Assembly: GCA_003243445.1 (NCBI GenBank)
Contig: QFQQ01000017.1
Location: forward strand, 37,073 to 101,072
Reading direction: 5' to 3'
Length of the DNA: 64,000 nucleotides
From: Citrobacter freundii
Lineage (GTDB): Bacteria; Bacteroidota; Bacteroidia; Chitinophagales; Chitinophagaceae
A program made the translations under genes and the position numbers. The notes below the pieces were generated by a model. That model searched no databases and had not been told where the DNA came from. It saw only the letters and a program-made list of their open reading frames with translations. Shown piece by piece: positions 35,301 to 43,489 of this stretch; position 1 is the stretch's first letter, and the number at the start of each line of letters is the position of its first letter.

Positions 35301-35336
35301 TACGGGGAGGATAGAATGAAAGTGCTGAAGCAATAG
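32301..35336 (+). CDS. Large secreted protein with a T9SS type A sorting domain
   Basis: 1011 residues from the ATG at 32301, which starts a signal peptide (MKRILLLSLLIAAFATVHAQ). The body has propeller-like repeats such as VVIWEDARAGNIDIYAQKYD and GVAVWYDARKTPDGYTGYNVY. Near residue 845 comes the VTLQSFTVKAVDNTALLQWVT segment that often precedes the sorting signal. The last ~75 residues (LSPNPVKTILHILLP, IELYNLSGRKV, LAPGMYIVRY) are a classic type A C-terminal domain. It should be exported by type IX secretion and anchored or released at the cell surface. Confidence 0.92.
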   Translation: MKRILLLSLLIAAFATVHAQWSNTTNQFYDSLDMPVVQMVRDQKNPLVFKSEPDGGYVVIWEDARAGNIDIYAQKYDKNGNRLWAENGIPVATGTDQQQYSTITNSQVNSYSYRNVGHAATDGSGGFYIAFTTANHNDVYVQHIKSDGSRVFASEGYPLAVHTTANQPYYSHPQLIADGRGGFFIGYYVKNPYNDVHVYCYKDEGGNLKRYGGGIMNQYATQESSDAACGKRYTINYVNSGTAKSFIIFPDLQDGCGVIMAESIGSEKVFPAFNRLARVKKDSHVIKDIWGQLPSAIIYPDGTTGDVSPERHEYFYKQDTVVRTYSFSTRFEQVSCNIIRNYPVPPGQEPDIVLVEYTNYYVTSNGFAALKTPVYDIDRILATVLPTDGNIDAMVVAWNERNYINNKVTDFVTKGYSLALEKYDSLPYQLATDTLYPNLVYNPFPPTALNKLNQGPGEIDTLIAVPGVNYFYDIAFTGSGNRAFLATAPLPILGHNTQSNDSIFYQEIKLSRMSSDSFAIKINTGKPKGVLIGTGQSTSNSTYIPTPGIAGDGAGNAVFYYGKVQKNIQATPIGDGGKFWWGAFGTPLNTGRWERGWTDPSAPVIDMDKDGTGVAVWYDARKTPDGYTGYNVYMRHLDKLLDPAYQPPALSLRSIRQGISGSSIADPQLMAGSSQAWTGFRGLSYDGSYYTPLVSVKDDYPLGTVSASAFDYVGPIRTTSAGKPYLDRNYTISVTNHPPNAAISVRLLFTKAQFDALKAQDASIQDPGSLMVVKQPSNGTAPASYTISANDQHIRPIAWGTIENVVDNATVIEGYYIEIVISDFSNFFIMKSDVVLPVTLQSFTVKAVDNTALLQWVTVSELNNDHFDIERSADGRTFTKIGRVQGNGTTSIRQNYQFTDLNPLTGNNYYRLAQVDIDGHKTYSPVRVLTFNLTARAMQLSPNPVKTILHILLPQAASGQDAIELYNLSGRKVLVQSVPAGTTQLDADISTLAPGMYIVRYGEDRMKVLKQ

Positions 35337-35395
35337 CACCCAACATCAGCCCTGCTATTAAGTATTGGCAATGATGGTGATTCAATATATGTCTG

Positions 35396-35426
35396 AAAGG
35401 TGCCTTCTACACGGAAGGCACCTTTT
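35396..35426 (+). terminator. Terminator of the T9SS-sorted protein gene
   Basis: Stem AAAGGTGCCTTC / GGAAGGCACCTTT (12 bp core) with a 6-nt loop, then TTTAG; 59 nt after the stop. Confidence 0.88.
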
Positions 35427-35526
35427 AGTTTTGTGATTTCCCGTTCATACGGTAGTAAAATATCCGCGCTTCTTTAAATATTCTTAAGTTTAATGCCGGG
35501 AAATGCTTTCACCTAAAAATCGGTTC

Positions 35527-36054
35527 ATGAAAAAAATCATACTTATTTCAGGAATGATCGTCTTCTCTTTACCAGGGATTACGCAAACAGTGACCCGCAT
35601 ACCTGTAAAGAAAATACCCGCTGTGGTGGATTCAACCCGTCTGACCAAAGAAAGGCAGCAATCTTTATCTGCTTATCGCATCGCCGCACTCAAAGAAAAA
35701 AAGAATATTCTTGTATTGCCCGCGGCTGCCATAAATACACGTCAGCGGGACGCAGATTTTGTTGCCAGGCTGGAAAAGAAGGAGGTCTATAAAGTTGATC
35801 TTTCTTCTGTCGTTTCGAAATATATCGGTGAAACAGAAAAGAATCTTTCAAGGCTTTTTGAAAAAGCCGCCAGTAACAACCTGGTGCTTTTCTTTGATGA
35901 AGCAGACGCTTTATTCAGTAAATCCGGTGACCCCGGTGCTGTTGCGGATCATATTCAGTTGCTTGCAAAAGAAAAGAATATTCTTACGATCTTCTGGTGT
36001 GAAAAAGATTGCCTGGAGTCATTGAAGAAAACCAGGCATGTGGTGATGGAATAA
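35527..36054 (+). CDS. Exported AAA-like protein lacking a P-loop
   Basis: 175 residues from the ATG at 35527, which opens a signal peptide (MKKIILISGMIVFSLPGITQ); an in-frame ATG at 35503 adds only a polar leader. Residues 88-130 closely follow the AAA+ core of FtsH/Cdc48-like ATPases: YKVDLSSVVSKYIGETEKNL (pore-loop region) and LVLFFDEADALF (Walker B). The place where GPPGTGKT should be reads ILVLPAAAINTRQRDAD, and the sensor-1 Asn region is replaced by FWCEKDC. It therefore looks like a periplasmic pseudo-ATPase; the function is unknown. Confidence 0.7.
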   Translation: MKKIILISGMIVFSLPGITQTVTRIPVKKIPAVVDSTRLTKERQQSLSAYRIAALKEKKNILVLPAAAINTRQRDADFVARLEKKEVYKVDLSSVVSKYIGETEKNLSRLFEKAASNNLVLFFDEADALFSKSGDPGAVADHIQLLAKEKNILTIFWCEKDCLESLKKTRHVVME

Positions 36055-36098
36055 AAAACCGGAAAATAAGATCCTTAAACCGAAAACATCAACTCTTA

Positions 36099-36144
36099 AA
36101 AACGGGTAAGCCATCAATAATAAGGATAGCTTATCCGTTTTAAT
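36099..36144 (+). terminator. Terminator after the exported AAA-like gene
   Basis: A 13-bp stem AAAACGGGTAAGC / GCTTATCCGTTTT (one G-T pair) with a 17-nt loop, followed by TAATAC; 44 nt after the stop codon. Confidence 0.6.
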
Positions 36145-36256
36145 ACTCGACTGTCAGCCGGAGATAAAGTCGAAAAACCTGCGAAATCCCAACGCTGTCA
36201 GCCGTTACAATGACTAATAGCGGGAAAAACATCAACAGTTTTAGATAAGCGGGGAA

Positions 36257-36448
36257 TTATTTTTTGTCTTCTTCTTTTTTCTTTTCCGCATCTTTTTCGG
36301 CGTTTTCTTCTGCTTCTTCTTTTATGTTCTGCATAATAGAAGAGATCGGCCCCTCCATATTCTCCTGTGGATCCGTTTTGTGCAGGGTTTCTGGATCGGG
36401 TTTGCTGATAGGGTTATCCTGCTTTTTCTTTTTATCGTCGTTTGCCAT
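36257..36448 (-). CDS. Small Lys/Glu-rich protein
   Basis: 63 residues from the ATG at 36448 (MANDDKKKKQDNPISKPDPE). The C-terminal half is a charged helix (IKEEAEENAEKDAEKKKEEDKK), which looks coiled-coil or disordered. The same frame is open further upstream but there it only translates a 9-bp repeat array. No homologue is recognised; small charged proteins of this sort are common in Chitinophagaceae genomes. Confidence 0.5.
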   Translation of the reverse strand: MANDDKKKKQDNPISKPDPETLHKTDPQENMEGPISSIMQNIKEEAEENAEKDAEKKKEEDKK

Positions 36449-36495
36449 GGGTTGTTTTAAACAAATAAAACAAACACCAGACCATAAACAGGGAA

Positions 36496-36603
36496 AGGTT
36501 CCAGGAGTTTCAGAGGTTTCAGGGGTTCCAGAGGTTTCGTAACGTAATGACGTTTCGTTCAACTTCTGGAACCTCTGAAACTCCTGGAACCCCTGGAACC
36601 TCT
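36496..36603. repeat. Inverted pair of 9-bp repeat arrays
   Basis: The left arm (36496-36539) is about 4.5 copies of GTTYCAGRG; the right arm (36564-36603) is about 4 copies in inverse orientation (CTCTGAAAC, TCCTGGAAC and variants). Together they can fold into a long imperfect hairpin around a 24-nt centre. The period is a multiple of three, so it stays open in several frames. A related array is at 38612-38651. Confidence 0.75.
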
Positions 36604-36617
36604 CATCGCCACTGCTA

Positions 36618-37343
36618 TTATAGATCAAGACCAATCTCTTTCAGAAAAGCCTCCTTGTAATTACTGCCGATAGGAATTTCTTTTTCACCAATAAATACCC
36701 TGTTACCTTCGATATGACTGATCTTTGATTTGTTGATAATGAACGAGCGGTGGATACGCAGAAAAATTCCATTTGGCAATAATTCTTCCACGCTGGAGAA
36801 AGTCATCGATGGAGTAAATGTCTGTGAACCTGTAACGATCTTCGTGAAGTTGCCGCTTGCTTCCGCATATAACAGGTCTGCAAACTGGATCTTGAATATT
36901 TTTCGATCTGTTTTGATGAAAATAAAATCCTCGGTGGGCTTTCCTGTTGCCGGTTGAACAACAACTGTTCCTGTATTTGTTGCTGACTGCAACCTGTCAA
37001 CTGCTTTGTCAACAGCCATCATAAAACGGTCAAGCGAGAAAGGTTTTAATAAATAGTCAACGACCGAGAGATCAAACGCGTCCAGAGCATATTCTTTATA
37101 TGCGGTCGTCAGGATCACCTGTGGTTGGTTCTTCAGGCTTTTCAGGAAAGTGATACCGTCCATCACCGGCATATTGATATCAAGGAAAAGAATATCAACA
37201 TTGTTCTTTTGCAATGCGGTCTTGGCTTCAAGGGCATTGCCACAGGTAGCAACCACTTCGAGGTAAGGAAGATGTTTGCAATATGCCTGTATGATATCAC
37301 GGGCAATTGGTTCATCGTCTGCAATCACACACTTATAGGTCAT
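36618..37343 (-). CDS. LytTR family response regulator
   Basis: 241 residues: receiver (IADDEPIARDII, phospho-acceptor in ILFLDINMPVMDGITFL, Lys in YLLKPFSLDRF) plus a LytTR DNA-binding domain (FIFIKTDRKIFKIQFADLLYAEASGNFTKIV, FLRIHRSFIINKSKI). It overlaps the kinase stop by 4 nt and forms a LytS/LytTR pair with it. 9-bp repeat arrays flank the pair on both sides. Confidence 0.94.
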   Translation of the reverse strand: MTYKCVIADDEPIARDIIQAYCKHLPYLEVVATCGNALEAKTALQKNNVDILFLDINMPVMDGITFLKSLKNQPQVILTTAYKEYALDAFDLSVVDYLLKPFSLDRFMMAVDKAVDRLQSATNTGTVVVQPATGKPTEDFIFIKTDRKIFKIQFADLLYAEASGNFTKIVTGSQTFTPSMTFSSVEELLPNGIFLRIHRSFIINKSKISHIEGNRVFIGEKEIPIGSNYKEAFLKEIGLDL

Positions 37344-38374
37344 TTCCTCAGTTTTAATTGAAGCGTTATTGTATATCTGTCCGGCTGCTGGTCAATATCA
37401 AGAATATGTTCGGCCGGATAAAGTAACTCAAGTCGTTTGTAAACATTTGCCAATCCCATTCCGCTATTCTTGCCTGGTAATTTACGAAGATCTTTTTCCT
37501 GGCTGTATGAATTGCTGACACGGAATAACAGCAGCTTTCCTTCTATCGCCATCCTGATCTCAATGAATGATTGGGTGGAGGATGTATTGCCTGCAAATTT
37601 GAACGCATTTTCCACAAAGACGATCAGCAACATTGGCGCGATCAGTAATTCCTGGTTTGTTACTTCCTGTATATCCGTGGTGAGTTGTAATCTGCTGCCC
37701 ATCCGGATCTTTTCGAACTCGATGTAATTATTGATATAATCCATCTCCATTTTCAATGGCACGTATGTTTCACCGGCTTCATATACACTGTAACGGAGCA
37801 GTTCGGATAAGCGCAGCAGTAATGGCGGGATCTTTTCATGCTGTGTGATAGATAAACCGTAGAGGTTGTTCAGGGTATTAAAAAGAAAATGAGGACTGAG
37901 TTGTGATTGCAATAATTGCAATTCGCCCTTGCTCTGCGCCGCTACTTTCTGTGCTTCCGCCAATTGCCTTTGTGTATTGAACCGGAAAAGCTTGATGATA
38001 ACCCCGGAACAAAATCCGATAATAAAGAATGGCAGCAGGAACAGTAACATATTCAATGACGCGCGGTGTTTGATCGGAAATTCAGCGTGAATGAACAGCC
38101 ATGATAGCAATCCGATCGTTAACAATGACAGCGCGGTCATAAAAAAATAAGGAGGCTTCTTCAACTTTGCTGCACGCAAGCCGGCGACGTATCTGCCCGT
38201 GAACACGGCGAGAAAAAAACATGCAGTTATACTGGTGGCCACCGTCTCCGGGTCGGCCACATCCAGCGAATTGATATATGATAGTGTCGCGATCCAGACA
38301 GGGATAGCGAGCACGCCGGAGAACAGAAAATATGTTCTGCTGCCAAAAAAGTCTTTAAATCGGATTACACTCAT
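37340..38374 (-). CDS. LytS-type sensor histidine kinase
   Basis: 344 residues: four N-terminal TM helices (YFLFSGVLAIPVWIATL, ITACFFLAVFTGRYV, FFMTALSLLTIGLLSWLFI, LNMLLFLLPFFIIGFCSGVI), a short coiled coil, the His-kinase motif SQLSPHFLFNTLNNLYGL, and a HATPase with VENAFKFA and SGMGLANVYKRL. There is no periplasmic domain, so the input is probably membrane-borne or intracellular. Confidence 0.93.
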   Translation of the reverse strand: MSVIRFKDFFGSRTYFLFSGVLAIPVWIATLSYINSLDVADPETVATSITACFFLAVFTGRYVAGLRAAKLKKPPYFFMTALSLLTIGLLSWLFIHAEFPIKHRASLNMLLFLLPFFIIGFCSGVIIKLFRFNTQRQLAEAQKVAAQSKGELQLLQSQLSPHFLFNTLNNLYGLSITQHEKIPPLLLRLSELLRYSVYEAGETYVPLKMEMDYINNYIEFEKIRMGSRLQLTTDIQEVTNQELLIAPMLLIVFVENAFKFAGNTSSTQSFIEIRMAIEGKLLLFRVSNSYSQEKDLRKLPGKNSGMGLANVYKRLELLYPAEHILDIDQQPDRYTITLQLKLRK

Positions 38375-38448
38375 GCGTCATGTTTAATACGGAAAAGGGT
38401 CACCATACCTCAGATTTCAATCCTATGTCTTTAGTTATCACCCTCATG

Positions 38449-38491
38449 CCGTCTTCCCGGTAAAAATTAAACCGGTAAGGCGGGAAGACGG
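38449..38491. repeat. REP-like palindrome, copy A (shortened)
   Basis: CCGTCTTCCC (38449-38458) and GGGAAGACGG (38482-38491) form a 10-bp stem. The right arm plus flank (ACCGGTAAGGCGGGAAGACG, then GTAAGGAAGCCTGAG) matches copy B at 43465-43499 almost exactly, while the left arm has lost the GCCTTACCGGT part. Confidence 0.75.
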
Positions 38492-38611
38492 TAAGGAAGC
38501 CTGAGAAAAAAGCAGTTTGCCTGTTGGTAGTCAACTGCCATCCGTCATCAGTCATCGAACGACTGTAGGGTGTTACTGGCAAGTTGGTTTACCTAAACGA
38601 CCTGGATTTTA

Positions 38612-38651
38612 ACCTCTGGAACTTTTGAAACCTCTGAAACCTCTGGAATCT
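38612..38651. repeat. 9-bp repeat array
   Basis: Four tandem 9-mers in the CTCTGGAAC / CTCTGAAAC family, the same unit as the arrays at 36496-36603 read on the opposite strand. It lies upstream of the divergent kinase and receptor genes. Confidence 0.65.
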
Positions 38652-38852
38652 TCCCAGTAAATATCACCTCTCTCCGGTTCCCGTATAAGTTTTGCTGACG
38701 AAAACCCGCATTCCCGGGCCGGAAAGGCCTGAAGCCATGACGAATTCGTTCAACCTCTTTAAACAGACTTCCGTCAGCGAAAGACCAAGGTACAACACTA
38801 TAATTTTCCAGGCGGTTAGGGCCGGGCAATATTTGTGGAACAAACGACAATT

Positions 38853-41255
38853 ATGAAAAATTTGACCCTCTGCTTCATCCTTTTACTGAGTTCAACACTG
38901 CTGTTTTCCCAATCCATTTCCGGCTTTGTAAAAAATGACCGCAAAGAACCTGTAGCCGGTGCTACCGTCCGTTTGAGAAATGATAAAGATTCTTTGATCG
39001 GCGCTGTTGCAACAAATGCAAACGGCCAGTTCAATATCAGCAACACCCAAAAAGGCCTAGTGGTGTTGTCCGTGGAAGTAGTTGGTCAATTGCCATTCCG
39101 GGTCAATATAAATTCGGGTAATGATACGATCATCCCGGCCATCATTCTTCCATCGGCGGCAGCGAAAGAACTTGGAAATGTTGTAGTGAGATCGAAAAAG
39201 CCTTTGCTTGAACATTCCATTGACAAAACAACGGTCAACGTGGATGCGATGATCAGCAGTTCAGCGAGCAATGCGCTTGAAGTGCTTTCCCGCACACCCG
39301 GAGTAACTGTTGATAATAGCGGTAGCATCAGCCTGAATGGAAAATCCGGAGTGCTCGTACTCATCGATGGACGTCAAACCTATATGTCTGCCACCGATCT
39401 TGCCGCTTATCTCAGATCATTGCCGGGTGCAACGCTTGACAAAATAGAACTGATCGATAATCCTTCTGCGAGGTATGATGCAGCAGGAAATGCAGTTATC
39501 AATCTTCAGTTGAAAAAGAATCGTGCGTCTGGCTGGACCGGAAGTTTATCGGCAGGTTACACACAGGGAGTATATGGAAGACAGAACTATTCCGGCAACA
39601 TCAATTATCACTATAAGAAATTGAATCTTTTTGCAAACCTTGGGCATAATCACGATAAAACTTTCTCCAATGATGTCTTCCATCGCAATTATTACAACGC
39701 AAATGGTAGTCTTTCATCTTCTGTCGATCTGGAGAATAACCAGTTCTATCATGGAAGAGCGGTCATCGGTATGGTTGGAATGGATTACCAGCTGACATCA
39801 AAAACGATCATTGGGATGATGGCAAATTTCAATGGAGGTAAACGTACCGGAAAATTTGATTATAACAGTACAACGCTGATAAAACAAGATCAACCGTCGA
39901 CTGATGGTTATGGTAATACAATGACAACCGATAAAAGAAATAACCTTGGTTTCAACCTGAATATGCTTCACAAATTCGAACGGAAGGGAACAGAACTTTC
40001 TGCCGATGCGAACTACATGCGTTATCGCACAGATATCAGCCAGGATCTTTCCAACTATGAAGAAGCGGATGATAACAGTATGAAACTTGTGTCCAGATTT
40101 GCATACCTCGTTCCTTCCTATATCAATATTTACACAGCTAAATCTGATTATGTACAAAATCTCGGAAAGGGAAAATTGGAAGCGGGTATTAAAACGAGCT
40201 TTGTAGATAATGATAACACATCAGATCGTTTTGATAACGATAATGGTATGCCTGTCCGCAATGATGCTATGTCCAATCATTTCATTTATGAAGAAAATGT
40301 AAATGCAGCCTACCTGAATACGCAACAGCGCTGGGGACGTTTCTCCCTGCAGGCCGGCATTCGTGCGGAGCAGACAAATATCAAAGGCCATCAGCTGGCG
40401 AATTCAGTTGCTGCGGATACAAGTTTTACCAGGCATTATATAAATTGGTTCCCTTCTACGGCGATCGGCTATAAACTTGACAGCAATGGCAAAAATCAAT
40501 TGATCTTTATGTATGGGCAAAGGATCAATCGCCCGAATTATCAATCACTCAATCCTTATTTGTTTTACCGGGATAACTATTCTTACAGCGGCGGTAACCC
40601 TATGCTGAAGCCACAGATCCAGACACGTTATGAATTGAAATACCAGCATGGGCAAACCTGGTGGGCCGGCCTGAGTTATAATGATTTTACCGGTGTGATC
40701 CTTCCGGTAACAAAAGTGGAGGACAGCTTGTATATCACCCGTCAGGAAAATTATGCCCGTGGTATTATGGTATTGCTGAATATTGGTGCCACAGTATCTC
40801 CGGCAAAATGGTGGAATATCAATTCAACTGTACGCTTATCAAGGATCGGTCTCCGCGGGACGTTTGAAGATGTGAAACTCGCGCCAAACACGAATGTGCT
40901 CAGATGGGAATTCAATAACTATTTTACGATCAGTAAAAAAATATCTGCAGAGCTGAACAGCTATTACGCAAGTGCAGATATGAATGGTCAGAATATCACC
41001 AATAGCATGTACCGCGTGAATGCGGGTATTCAGTACAAGATAGGGGAGAAGGGTAGTGTACGGCTGATCATGGATGATATCTTCCATTCCTGGAATTATC
41101 ACAACAGATCGATCGGGCTGAAACAGGCGGATTATACGCAGATCAGTACATCTGACACGCAACGGTTTGGCCTGGCCTTCAACTACCGCTTTGGTAAAAA
41201 AAGCACCAAAGGAAAAAGAAGTGTCGATGAAGAAGAAATGGGAAGAGCGCAATGA
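38853..41255 (+). CDS. Outer-membrane beta-barrel receptor (TonB-dependent-like)
   Basis: 800 residues from the ATG at 38853, which opens the signal peptide (LTLCFILLLSSTLLFSQS). Then come a carboxypeptidase-regulatory-like domain (ISGFVKNDRKEPVAGATVRL), a plug-like domain (LLEHSIDKTTVNVDAM, VLSRTPGVTVDNSGSISLNG) and a barrel ending FGLAFNYRFGKKSTKG with a short basic/acidic tail. It has the same architecture as the island receptor at 12361. The divergent LytS/LytTR pair is a plausible regulator, as an inference from position. Confidence 0.9.
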   Translation: MKNLTLCFILLLSSTLLFSQSISGFVKNDRKEPVAGATVRLRNDKDSLIGAVATNANGQFNISNTQKGLVVLSVEVVGQLPFRVNINSGNDTIIPAIILPSAAAKELGNVVVRSKKPLLEHSIDKTTVNVDAMISSSASNALEVLSRTPGVTVDNSGSISLNGKSGVLVLIDGRQTYMSATDLAAYLRSLPGATLDKIELIDNPSARYDAAGNAVINLQLKKNRASGWTGSLSAGYTQGVYGRQNYSGNINYHYKKLNLFANLGHNHDKTFSNDVFHRNYYNANGSLSSSVDLENNQFYHGRAVIGMVGMDYQLTSKTIIGMMANFNGGKRTGKFDYNSTTLIKQDQPSTDGYGNTMTTDKRNNLGFNLNMLHKFERKGTELSADANYMRYRTDISQDLSNYEEADDNSMKLVSRFAYLVPSYINIYTAKSDYVQNLGKGKLEAGIKTSFVDNDNTSDRFDNDNGMPVRNDAMSNHFIYEENVNAAYLNTQQRWGRFSLQAGIRAEQTNIKGHQLANSVAADTSFTRHYINWFPSTAIGYKLDSNGKNQLIFMYGQRINRPNYQSLNPYLFYRDNYSYSGGNPMLKPQIQTRYELKYQHGQTWWAGLSYNDFTGVILPVTKVEDSLYITRQENYARGIMVLLNIGATVSPAKWWNINSTVRLSRIGLRGTFEDVKLAPNTNVLRWEFNNYFTISKKISAELNSYYASADMNGQNITNSMYRVNAGIQYKIGEKGSVRLIMDDIFHSWNYHNRSIGLKQADYTQISTSDTQRFGLAFNYRFGKKSTKGKRSVDEEEMGRAQ

Positions 41256-41268
41256 TCATCCTGTGCGG

Positions 41269-41299
41269 AAAGCTTTCCCGTCCGGGAAGGCTTTTCTTC
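41269..41299 (+). terminator. Terminator of the receptor gene
   Basis: Stem AAAGCTTTCCCG / CGGGAAGGCTTT (12 bp, one G-T; the inner pairs open to a small loop), then TTTCTTCT. It starts 14 nt after the stop. Confidence 0.75.
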
Positions 41300-41348
41300 T
41301 CCCATGCATCGTCTGCGGTCCGCGGTCTGTCGTCCGTCGTCCATCCCT

Positions 41349-43304
41349 TCACACATTCATCTCAATATGAACCGATGTCCCCTTATCCGCCGTTGATTGT
41401 ATATCCGTTTTTCCTTTCAGGTATTCAACCCTTGTCTGGATATTTCCCCAGCCAATACCTCTTGTACCTCCAAGAATGGCTGTATCGAACCCTTTTCCAT
41501 CGTCTTCAACGGTCAGGCTCAGCAGTCCGTTTGTTTTACTTAACTGAACGATCGCATTTTTTGCGGCGGCGTGTTTCATGATATTGTTTAGCAATTCCTG
41601 TACAATACGGTAGACCGTGATAGCAGTTGTCTGATCGATGCTGACATTTTCCATACCGATCGATTGATAGGTCACTTTCAATGCTCCTGACTGATTGATA
41701 TCGTTGCAAAAATCTTTAACGGCGGTATCCAGTCCAAACTTCACCAGTGCTTCCGGCATCATGTTGTGTGCTACCCGGCGCATTTCCTTGATCGAACTGT
41801 CCAGCATATCCATGCTGCGTTCAAATGCCTGTGCATTTTCAGGCGTCATAATCAGATTTCCTTTCATAGTTGAAAACGAATATTTGATGCCGGACAACAT
41901 TCCTCCCAATCCGTCATGAAGGTCTTTTGCCAGGCGGGTTCGCTCCTGTTCTTCTCCTTTCAATACCGCTTCTGTGGCGGCAAGTTTCTTTTCGGTTTCA
42001 AGCTCGATGATCCGTTGCTCCTGCAGTTTTTGTTTCTGCCGGTAGTTGCGGTATGCCAGCAACGAAATAATGATCACCGCTACAGCCGCCGCGATCAGGA
42101 TCTTATTCAGGAGATTTTTTCTTTCAAGCGATAATTGCTGCACTTTTTGTTGCGCAGTCAGCGCTTTTATCTGCGTCTCTTTTTTTTCTGCCTCGTACTT
42201 CTTTTCAATGTCGAGCGTATTCTTCTGTACGGTCTCGTTCAACAGGCTATCTCCGATCACAGTTGATTGGCGCAGGTATTCTTCACCTTTGTGCAGATCC
42301 TGCATGGCAAAATAGATGCTTGAAAGAGTTTCAAGGCATTTTCTTTTTTCCAGCGGCAGGTTCAGTTCGTTGGTCATAGCGAGAGCCTGTTCTCCAAACT
42401 TTATAGCGCTCGAATAATTCTTCTGAAAGAAATAGTAGATCGCCATGCCACGATGAGCGATCACAAGCGTCTCCTGTGCATCAATGGCTTTGGAAAGTTC
42501 AATGACTTTTTCGAAATACTGTTTCAATGCACCATAGTTGCTTTGCTGCATTTCAATGTCGCCAAGATTAAGCATGGCGGAAGCCTGTATGTTCAGGTTG
42601 CCCGTCGCAACACCGATCTGATAGGCCTCTTTTAAAAGAGCCGAAGCCTTTTTGAAATTAAGTTTCTTGTTATAGCTCAATGATAGATTACTTAGCGAAA
42701 CCGCGAGAGCCTGTGGTTCATCTGCTTTGCGCAGATAAGCAACCGATTTTTCACCGTATTCGATAGCACGGTCATATTGGCCAAGGCCATGATAAAGAAG
42801 TTGAAGGATGTCGTTGGCAAGAGCATCGGTCTGTTCGTTTCCATAACGCTGAAAGATTTTTTTCCCCTGCTCATAATAGGTTATCGCATGTTCAAAATCT
42901 CCCATTTCCCTGTAAGAAGTTCCGGTATTGAACAGGCTTTTCGCCAGACTCAATGAATCACCTGCCTTTCGGGAGATCTCTACCGACTCAAGGTTGAGTG
43001 CAAGCGAAGAATCAAATCTTGCCTGCATATTCAATATAAATGTATAGTTGGCGATATACTTGATGATGCCAAGCGGGTAATTGATCTTTCTGCTTAGCTC
43101 ACCCGCTTCGCGGTAATACTGTTTGGCAAGTTCCGGCTGATTCGATTCATATTGCTGTCCGATGTTGATAAACAACAAGACCTTATTTGAATCTTCTTTC
43201 GCCTGGGATTTCAATCTCAGCAGGCTGTCAAGATTCATCAATGTCTGTGTATTACCTGCCACTACCAGGGCCAGGAATATTATGGAGATAAAAACTCGTT
43301 GCAT
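41349..43304 (-). CDS. TPR-containing sensor histidine kinase, NarX/HisKA_3 type
   Basis: 651 residues from the ATG at 43304 (MQRVFISIIFLALVVAGNTQ, signal peptide). About 350 residues of TPR repeats (AKSLFNTGTSYREMGDFEHAI, GLGQYDRAIEYGEKSVAYL) are followed by a TM helix (KILIAAAVAVIIISLLAYR), a coiled coil, HisKA_3 with the phospho-His in RLAKDLHDGLGGMLSGIK, and a HATPase (IVQELLNNIMKHA, VEDDGKGFD). The NarL-type regulator encoded upstream on the same strand (43607) is the likely partner. Confidence 0.93.
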   Translation of the reverse strand: MQRVFISIIFLALVVAGNTQTLMNLDSLLRLKSQAKEDSNKVLLFINIGQQYESNQPELAKQYYREAGELSRKINYPLGIIKYIANYTFILNMQARFDSSLALNLESVEISRKAGDSLSLAKSLFNTGTSYREMGDFEHAITYYEQGKKIFQRYGNEQTDALANDILQLLYHGLGQYDRAIEYGEKSVAYLRKADEPQALAVSLSNLSLSYNKKLNFKKASALLKEAYQIGVATGNLNIQASAMLNLGDIEMQQSNYGALKQYFEKVIELSKAIDAQETLVIAHRGMAIYYFFQKNYSSAIKFGEQALAMTNELNLPLEKRKCLETLSSIYFAMQDLHKGEEYLRQSTVIGDSLLNETVQKNTLDIEKKYEAEKKETQIKALTAQQKVQQLSLERKNLLNKILIAAAVAVIIISLLAYRNYRQKQKLQEQRIIELETEKKLAATEAVLKGEEQERTRLAKDLHDGLGGMLSGIKYSFSTMKGNLIMTPENAQAFERSMDMLDSSIKEMRRVAHNMMPEALVKFGLDTAVKDFCNDINQSGALKVTYQSIGMENVSIDQTTAITVYRIVQELLNNIMKHAAAKNAIVQLSKTNGLLSLTVEDDGKGFDTAILGGTRGIGWGNIQTRVEYLKGKTDIQSTADKGTSVHIEMNV

Positions 43305-43430
43305 TATAAAAATATACCCAGTATACAAATAAACTCAAATTTCCGAACCGGCAAATCCTGCTTTTAGGTGATTTTCAGGACGAAGATTCATAAGTAATGT
43401 CGCCTGGTCAAGCCGCGGCTTTTGTGCGTT

Positions 43431-43489
43431 CTTACCGTCTTCCCGCCTTACCGGTTCAATTTTTACCGGTAAGGCGGGAAGACGGTAAG
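43431..43489. repeat. REP-like palindrome, copy B
   Basis: A perfect 25-bp inverted repeat (arms 43431-43455 and 43465-43489; core TCTTCCCGCCTTACCGGT) with the 9-nt loop TCAATTTTT. Copy A at 38449-38491 shares the right arm and flank. It sits between the response regulator and kinase genes. Confidence 0.85.

Larger units (their letters stand above)
38375..38852. other. Intergenic region with repeats before the beta-barrel receptor gene
   Basis: 478 nt between the divergent kinase and receptor genes. It holds REP-like copy A (38449-38491) and a 9-bp repeat array (38612-38651). Just before the receptor ATG is AATATTTG (38828-38835), one base off TAnnTTTG. No small gene is convincing. Confidence 0.6.

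Noticed and set aside
36496..36603. CRISPR array
   Set aside because: The units are 9 bp, tandem without spacers, and no cas genes are near.
36449..36634. N-terminal extension of the small Lys/Glu-rich protein
   Set aside because: It only translates the 9-bp repeat array (FQ/ETS-like repeats); the internal ATG at 36448 is a better start.
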